Shown here: positions 63,919 through 64,000 of the stretch, one piece after another
How positions within the stretch are numbered: the first letter of the stretch is position 1
Layout of the letters: each line of letters begins with the position of its first letter
Assembly: GCF_012272835.1 (NCBI RefSeq)
Contig: NZ_JAAWWK010000006.1
Location: 1-64,000, forward strand
Direction: 5' to 3'
Origin: Spongiibacter thalassae
GTDB taxonomy: Bacteria > Pseudomonadota > Gammaproteobacteria > Pseudomonadales > Spongiibacteraceae
Length of the DNA: 64,000 nt
Translations under genes and position numbers: made by a program
Notes under the pieces: model-generated
What the model was told of the DNA's origin: nothing
Database searches by the model: none
Seen by the model: the letters and a program-made list of their open reading frames with translations, nothing else

Positions 63919-64000
63919 AGCGACTTCGACCTGCTTTAATGGGATTGGTGCCCCAGGCCGGGGCGCTCAAGATGTCTTCGACGACAGGGGCGTAGTATGC

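Overview
The window looks like core chromosome of an aerobic gammaproteobacterium. The gene order ispH-fkpB-lspA-ileS-ribF-murJ, the clpB-pgeF-rluD//bamD block, pilS-pilR beside minor pilin genes, a long single-chain class I fumarase and sigma-32 type heat-shock promoters fit the Pseudomonadales/Cellvibrionales side of the class. My best guess is a marine member of the Spongiibacteraceae or Cellvibrionales, but this is inference from gene content only. I found no rRNA, tRNA, CRISPR array, intact insertion sequence or prophage.

Layout. 1-4.8 kb: a DUF3703 gene with a damaged-looking 5' end, a small secreted protein, a PDZ-containing sensor kinase with its LuxR-type response regulator, and thioredoxin 2. 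4.8-7.0 kb: acetolactate synthase ilvI-ilvH with an intrinsic terminator. 7.5-12 kb: a DUF4124 protein and a four-gene envelope operon (DUF4331 protein, small lipoprotein, TPR protein, HupE/UreJ-like membrane protein carrying an EF-hand loop). 12.3-19.6 kb: clpB (with a near-consensus heat-shock promoter), pgeF, rluD, bamD and nadE, with a heptanucleotide array between bamD and nadE.

19.7-41.3 kb is the accessory highlight, a type IV pilus region. pilS and pilR are followed by two complete minor-pilin/tip-adhesin operons on the minus strand. Cassette A (29.6 to 22.7 kb) is pilE-fimT-pilV-pilW-pilX-pilY1. Cassette B (36.9 to 29.9 kb) is fimT-pilV-pilW-pilX-pilY1-pilE. Beyond them lie a third PilY1 paralogue and a fourth, plus-strand FimT-like pilin. 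The PilY1 proteins of B and C are clearly close paralogues with an intact metal-ion-dependent adhesion site; that of A has lost this motif. This suggests one pilus machine that can be capped by alternative tips.

41.6-54.2 kb: isoprenoid, lipoprotein-processing, tRNA-charging, flavin, cell-wall (murJ), ADP-ribose and pyrimidine (pyrB) genes, then an MsbA-like exporter, a GIY-YIG protein and exonuclease I (sbcB), tightly packed and often overlapping. 54.2-64 kb: fumarase, a coiled-coil membrane protein, a PuuD-like membrane protein, a CoA-binding protein, a CC0125-type lipoprotein, a hexose-6-phosphate mutarotase with a methyltransferase-like gene, groESL with a sigma-32 promoter, and fxsA. An 89-bp REP-like tandem array sits between two convergent genes near 58 kb, and a second palindromic intergenic element with heptamer motifs abuts the sbcB start codon.
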